From the NCBI RefSeq assembly GCF_000520515.1, contig NZ_AZRY01000139.1, positions 1-51,201 of the forward strand: a DNA stretch of 51,201 bases. The letters run 5' to 3'. How positions within the stretch are numbered: the stretch's first letter is position 1; each line of letters begins with the position of its first letter. The notes beneath the pieces were generated by a model. It did no database searches and was not told where the DNA came from. It saw nothing but the letters and a program-made list of their open reading frames with translations. Shown piece after piece: positions 45,798 through 51,201 of this stretch. The stretch comes from Arthrobacter sp. H20 (GTDB lineage: Bacteria > Actinomycetota > Actinomycetes > Actinomycetales > Micrococcaceae). A program made the translations under genes and the position numbers.

Positions 45798-46418
45798 CTA
45801 CTCGCCTTCTTCGGACTTCTCGCCGGAAGCGGCTACGACGTCGCCCTCTGCAACTGTCTCATCGTCGTCGCCGAGGTCCTGAACTGTGGGCTCGCTGATG
45901 TTCACGATCAGGGTGTCGTCATCGATCAGCAGAATGACACCCTTGGGAAGGACGATATCGGAGGCATGGATGTGCTCGCCAACGGTGCGTCCTTCAACGT
46001 TAACGGTCAGTGAATCCGGCAGGTGAGTCGCTTCGGCTTCAACCTCAACCGAAGTGTGCTCGAGGTTCATCACGGCGCCCGGCGCCAATTCGCCCTCGAC
46101 ATGGATGTAGACGTCAACAATTACCGTCTCGCCGCTGCGAACAGTCAGTAGGTCGAGGTGCTCGACGATGCGCTTCAGCGGGTTGCGGACAACGTACTTG
46201 GCGAGGGCCAGGTGCTTCTCGCCTTCGACGTCCAGGGTCAGCAGGGCGTTGGAGGTCCTCAGAGCCAAGGTGGTCGCCTTGGAGGGAAGCAGCACGTGGA
46301 TTGGGTCGGCGCCGTGGCCGTAGATGACCGCAGGAATCTTGTCTTCGCGGCGTGCGCGGCGTGCCGCACCCTTACCGAATTCGGTGCGTACTTCTGCGGG
46401 GAGTGTGAGGTCGGACAT
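45798..46418 (-). CDS. rplY: Ribosomal protein bL25, long CTC form
   Basis: 206 residues from ATG 46418 with GGAGAT just upstream. The N-terminal 5S-rRNA-binding part (RTEFGKGAARRARREDKIPA, VIYGHGADPIHVLLP) is followed by the TL5/CTC C-terminal domain and an acidic tail (ETVAEGDVVAASGEKSEEGE). The long form is standard in this phylum. It is the first gene of the rplY-pth unit. Confidence 0.96.
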   Translation of the reverse strand: MSDLTLPAEVRTEFGKGAARRARREDKIPAVIYGHGADPIHVLLPSKATTLALRTSNALLTLDVEGEKHLALAKYVVRNPLKRIVEHLDLLTVRSGETVIVDVYIHVEGELAPGAVMNLEHTSVEVEAEATHLPDSLTVNVEGRTVGEHIHASDIVLPKGVILLIDDDTLIVNISEPTVQDLGDDDETVAEGDVVAASGEKSEEGE

Positions 46419-46757
46419 GGAATCTCCTGTAATGACGATTAGTGGATCGTTGCTTGGGTCACGATCGGCATCTGTCTAGAAACAGTTAATCGTCAACACG
46501 TTCCGTGCTGGACGTTAGTCGCTAGCCACTGTCGATCACGGAGCAGTTCCCGGGTACTACCGGGATGCTCCCTCGCCTAGGCATCGCATTCGATAATACA
46601 GCACCCAGGGAGTCAGTGGCGACGTGGCAGCTCTCCGGCGCGTGCTCTGTTCATCTGGAGTTTCTCATCATCCTCTAATGTGTGACCCATACAGTTCACA
46701 GCTGATGGAGCGTCGGATCCTGCAGAGGATCCGGGGCCGACCCTTCAAAGGATCAAC
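46419..46757. other. Divergent spacer between rplY and ugd
   Basis: 339 bases with no gene that I can support. It should carry the rplY promoter and the ugd promoter. It contains a TTAG-TCG-CTAG dyad near 46514-46527, a CCCGGGTACTACCGGG motif at 46549-46564 and a six-bp hairpin, GGATCC-TGCAGA-GGATCC (46715-46732), just before the ugd ribosome site AAAGGA (46747-46752). Confidence 0.6.
46514..46564. promoter_or_regulatory. Two shared motifs upstream of ugd
   Basis: GTTAGTCGCTAGCC (46514-46527) resembles the dyads at 39783 and 44924. CCCGGGTACTACCGGG (46549-46564) contains the GTACTACC core seen at 22873-22880 and, inverted, at 33987-33994. Both motif types thus occur in one spacer. Confidence 0.45.
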
Positions 46758-48073
46758 ATGCGAATTTCTGTCATCGGTTGCGGCTACCTCGGTGCTGTCC
46801 ACGCGGCGTGCATGGCGAAGTTGGGGCATGAAGTCGTCGCCATTGATGTCGACGAGCGGAAGATTACCGAGCTCCAGGCGGGGCGCTCGCACTTCTTTGA
46901 GCCGGGTCTCCCGGAACTCCTCAACGAGGTCCTGCAGACCGGCCGGCTCAAGTTCAGCTCGGACATCGCAGACGCGCGTGGGTCTCAGGTCCACTTCCTG
47001 TGCGTCGGGACCCCGCAGCGCAAGGGCGAGTACGCGGCGGACCTGCGGTATGTCGATGCTGCTTTCTCCTCGCTGGTGGACTCGCTTGAAGCGGGGAACC
47101 TGGTCGTGGGCAAGTCTCGACTGTCCCGGTGGGAACCGCAGCGCGGCTCGCCGATGACCTGGCGGAACGGTTCCCCGAGGCAAGCCTCGCCTGGAACCCT
47201 GAGTTCCTGCGGGAAGGTTTCGCCGTCAAGGACACGCTGAGTCCTGACCGTTTGGTGTACGGCGTCCCGGCGGGCGAGGCAGGGAGCCACGCGACGGCGA
47301 TGCTTGACGAGGTGTATGCGGGACCCCTGGAACTGGGTACCCGCAGGCTGGTTGCGGACTATGCCACAGCTGAACTGGTCAAATCGGCCGCCAACTCGTT
47401 CCTCGCGACCAAGATTTCCTTCATCAATGCCATGGCTGAGGTTTGCGACGCCGCTGGCGCTGACGTCACACTGCTGGCGGACGCCATCGGGATGGATGAC
47501 CGGATTGGACGCAAGTTCCTCAACGCTGGGATCGGATTCGGCGGTGGATGCCTCCCCAAAGACATCCGTGCGTTCATGGCGCGTGCCGGTGAGCTGGGTG
47601 CGGATCAGGCTCTGACCTTCCTCCGCGAGGTGGACGATATCAACCTTCGACGTCGGATCAGGGTTGTCGAGCTAACCCGCCAACTGGTCGGTGGATCGCT
47701 CCTTGGCAAACGGATTACAGTGCTGGGGGTGGCGTTCAAGCCGAACAGCGACGATGTCAGGGACTCCCCCGCGCTGAGCATCGCTGCCCAGCTTCAACTT
47801 CAGGGCGCGGACGTCACAGTGACCGATCCTGAGGCGCTGGCCAATGCCAAGGGTCGCTTCCCTGAGCTGACCTATGAGCCCGACTTCGACGCCGCCGTCG
47901 GGAAGGCCAACGCGTTGCTCGTCCTTACCGAATGGGACAAATACCGTTCGCTGGGCCCGGCGGAACTGGCCACGCGGGTGGCCAGCAAAAACATCCTTGA
48001 CGGCCGCAACGTCCTCGACCCCGGACAGTGGCGAGCGGCGGGATGGAACTATCAGGGCATCGGGCGGCCGTAA
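46758..48073 (+). pseudogene. ugd: UDP-glucose 6-dehydrogenase, interrupted by a 2-base insertion
   Basis: The first 119 or so codons (GCGYLGAVHAACMAKLGHEV, FLCVGTPQRKGEYAADL) and the rest (LAWNPEFLREGFAVKDTLSP, then FGGGCLPKDIRAF with the catalytic Cys, and GVAFKPNSDDVRDSPAL) are in different frames. The break is at 47115-47118, where AAG-TCTC-GACTGTCCC would read KSTVPVG if one TC were removed. A duplicated TC therefore disrupts an otherwise complete gene of about 437 codons. The enzyme makes UDP-glucuronate for polysaccharides. The lesion is either a sequencing error or a recent mutation, since nothing else is decayed. Confidence 0.88.
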
Positions 48074-48104
48074 AGACCCAACCCGATGCCTTCGATGAGT
48101 TGGC

Positions 48105-49085
48105 CTAGGCGTTGCCGTCGAACAGGCTGGTGACCGACCCGTCGTCAAAGACCTCGCGGATAGCCCGCGCGATAAGTGGTGCGATCGACAGCACGGTCAG
48201 CTGCGGGAATCGCTTCTCGGACGGGATGGGCAGGGTGTTGGTCACCACAACCTCACGGGCGCCGGACTCGGAGAGCCGGCGGGCTGCGGGGTCCGAAAAC
48301 ACTGCGTGCGTCGCGGCAATGATGACGTCCTTGGCTCCCGCGCTCTTCAACACCTGGACGGCGCCGGAGATGGTTCCACCAGTATCGATCATGTCGTCGA
48401 TCAACACGCAGGTCCGCCCCTCGACCTGACCCACTACCTGTTTGGAGACCGCCTGGTTGGGCACTGTCAGGTCGCGGCTCTTGTGAACGAACGCCAGCGG
48501 CGAACCACCAAGGCGCTCGGCCCACTGCTCGGCGACTCTAACCCGGCCGGTGTCCGGGGAGACCACAGTGACATTGTCGGCGTCGACCCTGGTTCGGATG
48601 TAGTCCGCCAGGAGGGGAATAGCCATCAGGTGGTCGACCGGCCCGTCAAAGAAGCCCTGGATCTGCGAGGTGTGCAGGTCAACTGACATGAGCCGGTTGG
48701 CGCCGGCCGTTTTGTACAGGTCAGCGACAAGACGCGCAGAAATCGGCTCGCGGCCGCGACCCTTCTTGTCCTGGCGAGCGTAAGGATAAAATGGGGAGAC
48801 AACAGTGATCCGCTTGGCCGAGGCCCGCTTCAGCGAATCGATCATGATGAGCTGTTCCATCAGCCAGTTATTCAACGGTGCTGGATGGGCCTGGATGACG
48901 AAGACGTCGGTGCCTCGCACGCTTTCGCCGGATCGGACATAGATCTCGCCGTTCGCGAAGTCATAGGCAGAGATGGGCAGCAGCTCGGTGCCGAGGGCTG
49001 CAGCGATCTCTTCAGCGAGTTCTGGGTGGGCCCGCCCCGAAGCCAGGACCAGTTTTTTCTCGCCGCGTGCGGTGATCTCGCTCAT
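48105..49085 (-). CDS. prs: Ribose-phosphate pyrophosphokinase
   Basis: 326 residues. Class I PRPP synthase features: the flexible loop YARQDKKGRGREPISARLVA, VSPDTGRVRVAEQWA, the PRPP-binding CVLIDDMIDTGGTI (about 228-241), and DLHTSQIQGFF. It makes PRPP for nucleotides, His and Trp. Its ATG overlaps the glmU stop, forming the usual glmU-prs pair. It converges on ugd with a 31-base gap. Confidence 0.97.
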   Translation of the reverse strand: MSEITARGEKKLVLASGRAHPELAEEIAAALGTELLPISAYDFANGEIYVRSGESVRGTDVFVIQAHPAPLNNWLMEQLIMIDSLKRASAKRITVVSPFYPYARQDKKGRGREPISARLVADLYKTAGANRLMSVDLHTSQIQGFFDGPVDHLMAIPLLADYIRTRVDADNVTVVSPDTGRVRVAEQWAERLGGSPLAFVHKSRDLTVPNQAVSKQVVGQVEGRTCVLIDDMIDTGGTISGAVQVLKSAGAKDVIIAATHAVFSDPAARRLSESGAREVVVTNTLPIPSEKRFPQLTVLSIAPLIARAIREVFDDGSVTSLFDGNA

Positions 49086-50641
49086 AAACTGTCGCTTTCG
49101 TCAGTGCTATTGGTGCTGCTGGTGGATTCACCGGTGGCAAATGTATCTGAGGCCTGTTCCTGCGCCGAAGCGGCTGCAGTCGCTGCTGAACTGCCCGGTC
49201 GTTTGGCTTGCACCCAGCCCTCGGCCGTTCGCTGCGGTGCAACACTGACCGCAAGTGCGCCAGGCGGAACATCGCTGCGCACAATGGCGCCGGCACCGGT
49301 GTAGGCGCCGTCGCCGATCGTTACTGGCGCCACGAACACAGTGTTGGAGCCGGTCCGGACGTTGCTGCCAATGGTGGTGCGGTGCTTATTGACGCCGTCG
49401 TAGTTGGCGGTGATGTTGCCGCAACCGATGTTGGTGTCCTCACCAATCTCGGTGTCGCCCGCGTACCCGAGGTGGGACAGCTTCGAGCCGCGCCCGATAG
49501 TGACATTCTTTGTTTCATAGAACGCCCCGATCTTGCCGTCCTCCCCCAGTACCGTGCCCGGTCGCAGATAGGTGAAGGGCCCGACGGTGGCGCGGGCGCT
49601 AATCCGTGCACCCGATCCATGGGTCCGGAGCACTGTTGCTCCCTCTCCTACCACCACATCGGTGAGAGTGGTATCCGGGCCGACGACGGCGTCACGTGCG
49701 ATCTCGCAGGCGCCGTGAAGCTGAGTTCCCGGCAGGAGCGTCACATCTTCGGCAAGCTGCACCGAGGTGTCGACCCAGGTGGTCGAGGGGTCGACAATTG
49801 AAACCCCGGCACGCATCCAGCGGGTAAGGGTCCGCCGATTGAGCTCGGCACCCAGGGCAGCAAGCTGCACCCGATCATTGGCTCCCTCAACCTGCCAGGG
49901 ATCGTTCGAGACGACTGCGGCTACTCGTCCGCCCTGCGCCGACGCGATCCCCAATACGTCAGTCAGATACATTTCGCCCTGGGCATTGCCTGCGGTGACC
50001 GAGGTGAGGCCGCCGCGCAGGGTTGCCGCGTCGAAGGCGTAGATACCCGAGTTGATTTCGTTGAGGGCCCGCTGGACGTCGGTCGCGTCCTTGTGCTCGA
50101 CGATGCCGGTGACTGTGCCGTCGTCGGCGCGCAGTATCCGGCCATAGCCGGTCGCGTCCTCAAGGACGGCGGTCAACACTGTGACCGAGTTCTCCTGGGC
50201 GGAGTGGGACTCAACGAGCAGGGCAAGGGTGTCGGCGGTCAGCAGTGGTACATCGCCGTAGGTGACAACTATCGTTCCTTCGAGTGGCGCACCAGCCGCC
50301 CGGTCCAGCGCCTCGAGGGCCACCTGCACTGCTCGCCCTGTACCCGGTACGTCGTCCTGGTCCACAATGATTGCCTGGGAGTCGAGGCTCGCGATATGAC
50401 CGGCGACGAGGTCGCGCTCATGCCGGACCACCACTGCCATCGCCTCGGGCACCACACCGCGGGCGGCGGCCATAGCGTGCCCCACCATCGACCTTCCGCC
50501 CAGGGTGTGGAGGATCTTCGGCGTCCGGGATTTCATCCGGGTGCCTGCGCCTGCGGCGAGCACAATGACCGCGGCGGGCCGAAGGACTCCTGCCTCCGCA
50601 TCGGATACCTGATGGTTAGTGCTTGAGGTCTGCGGACCCAT
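49082..50641 (-). CDS. glmU: Bifunctional GlcNAc-1-P uridyltransferase / GlcN-1-P acetyltransferase
   Basis: 519 residues. The N-terminal pyrophosphorylase carries LAAGAGTRMKS (28-38) and VTYGDVPLL. The C-terminal left-handed beta helix has hexapeptide repeats and the acetyltransferase segment YAGDTEIGEDTNIGCGNIT. A Ser/Thr/Ala-rich tail of about 45 residues follows the helix, as in other actinobacterial GlmU proteins. It makes UDP-GlcNAc for peptidoglycan. It lies between tRNA-Gln and prs. Confidence 0.97.
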   Translation of the reverse strand: MGPQTSSTNHQVSDAEAGVLRPAAVIVLAAGAGTRMKSRTPKILHTLGGRSMVGHAMAAARGVVPEAMAVVVRHERDLVAGHIASLDSQAIIVDQDDVPGTGRAVQVALEALDRAAGAPLEGTIVVTYGDVPLLTADTLALLVESHSAQENSVTVLTAVLEDATGYGRILRADDGTVTGIVEHKDATDVQRALNEINSGIYAFDAATLRGGLTSVTAGNAQGEMYLTDVLGIASAQGGRVAAVVSNDPWQVEGANDRVQLAALGAELNRRTLTRWMRAGVSIVDPSTTWVDTSVQLAEDVTLLPGTQLHGACEIARDAVVGPDTTLTDVVVGEGATVLRTHGSGARISARATVGPFTYLRPGTVLGEDGKIGAFYETKNVTIGRGSKLSHLGYAGDTEIGEDTNIGCGNITANYDGVNKHRTTIGSNVRTGSNTVFVAPVTIGDGAYTGAGAIVRSDVPPGALAVSVAPQRTAEGWVQAKRPGSSAATAAASAQEQASDTFATGESTSSTNSTDESDSL

Positions 50642-50732
50642 TGAGGAGACACTCCTGCCTGTAGTTTCTCTGTCAACCGGAAAAGTACAGGCTCACACCG
50701 GCAATACTACCCGCGGCACTCCTGCCCGACAG

Positions 50733-50804
50733 TTCCGCCCATAGGATTCGAACCTATACTCCACAGCTCCAAAGGCTGGGGTGCTGCCATTACACCAGGG
50801 CGGA
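50733..50804 (-). tRNA. tRNA-Gln (anticodon UUG)
   Basis: The 72-base cloverleaf reads on the minus strand: acceptor arms TCCGCCC and GGGCGGA, D-stem GTG/CAC, anticodon loop CTTTGGA giving TTG, and T-arm ATAGG-TTCGAAT-CCTAT. Discriminator base A; CCA is not encoded. It lies upstream of glmU. Confidence 0.95.
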
Positions 50805-51068
50805 CTGCGCCGAAGGAACCGACAATTCTTCGTCCCGAAGCGCGGTTATCCAGTTTGCCATGAGTCGGGGGCATCCTGCGACTTGTATCCCCTTCCCGAG
50901 CCAGCGCCTGAGTGAAGCTGCAGGGATCACCGCGGCTAGCAGGTGGCCCCTGCAATGGTCCCAGCTGTTGGAGAGTCGTGGTCCCGCTTTTCTGCTGGAC
51001 CCGCAACAGCACTGAATAATCTCCAAACGTGTTCGGCCGAGCACCCTGGCCGAGCCCTTGTTTTGTCA
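50805..51068. other. Spacer upstream of tRNA-Gln
   Basis: Two overlapping minus-strand frames here cover the tRNA and do not look like protein. The spacer probably holds the tRNA promoter. Nothing else was recognised. Confidence 0.5.
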
Positions 51069-51201
51069 GTGGTCGATGATGGAATGGGGGTATGGACAGC
51101 AGAACAGCTTCTTCGTCTCGGGCGGGGTTTCCGCCCGAATCTGGTGGCCCGCTGGGAGTCGGAGCGCTCTGGAGGGCGCCACTGGGTGACCCGCCAGAAA
51201 A
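51069..51201 (+). CDS. Possible start of a gene running off the window
   Basis: A frame open to the window end reads TAEQLLRLGRGFRPNLVARW and onward with protein-like composition, starting from GTG 51069 or ATG 51084. No clear ribosome site is visible and only about 40 residues are available. I do not recognise the family. It could also be chance. Confidence 0.25.
   Translation, partial: MVDDGMGVWTAEQLLRLGRGFRPNLVARWESERSGGRHWVTRQK

Noticed and set aside
50707-51012. Minus-strand frames over the tRNA-Gln region
   Set aside because: They translate the tRNA itself and its leader; no protein features.

Overview
The window looks like chromosome of a high-GC actinobacterium, most likely a Micrococcales (Arthrobacter-like) organism. 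This is inferred from the gene families: a DUF2505 protein, a SCO4848-type small membrane protein, LuxR regulators of the large ATPase class, and a long L25 protein beside pth. GTG and TTG starts are common. No database search was possible, so all names rest on recognised motifs.

Layout. (1) 1-3777 is a mobile-element graveyard. It holds the 5' end of an IS3-family element (minus strand) that interrupts the third gene of a three-gene tyrosine-recombinase element. The other two recombinases are frameshifted, and the last codons and end of an ISL3-like transposase follow. (2) 3882-13287 (plus) is an exopolysaccharide and sulfate block: Wzz-like copolymerase, Wzx-like flippase, two related GH26-like secreted proteins, a lipoprotein, a TauE/SafE permease, and an APS kinase with a degenerate sulfurylase-like N-terminus. 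(3) 13310-17103 (minus) holds a PglD-like acyltransferase, CysQ, CysD and CysN, with overlapping ends inside acyltransferase-cysQ and cysD-cysN. (4) 17387-22647 is a pair of giant LuxR/ATPase regulators, with a split PssD/PssE (Alg14/Alg13-like) glycosyltransferase divergent from it. (5) 24232-31947 is backbone: mfd, DUF2505, SCO4848-like, nhaA, sufU and sufS. (6) 32060-44849 holds a WcaJ-type initiating sugar transferase and two more pairs of giant LuxR regulators. (7) 45191-50804 is backbone (pth, rplY, prs, glmU, tRNA-Gln) with a frameshifted UDP-glucose dehydrogenase gene between rplY and prs.

How it may work together (inference). WcaJ starts a lipid-linked sugar, PssDE extends it, Ugd would supply UDP-glucuronate, and Wzx/Wzz export and set chain length. 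The GH26-like proteins may trim or bind the product. TauE, CysDN, CysC and CysQ form a PAPS-making and PAP-clearing set without a visible reductase, which fits sulfation of the polymer, although no sulfotransferase is in the window. Six paralogous regulators, arranged as three upstream/downstream pairs, sit around these genes.

The most unusual signals are non-coding. A family of short dyads (GTACTACC and TAGTCGCTA cores) recurs in the spacers beside the regulator pairs, wcaJ, pssD and ugd. A roughly 60-nt hairpin element with a GTCTCAGA loop occurs three times, at 33607-33666, 39622-39696 and 45055-45111. No CRISPR array or rRNA was seen.
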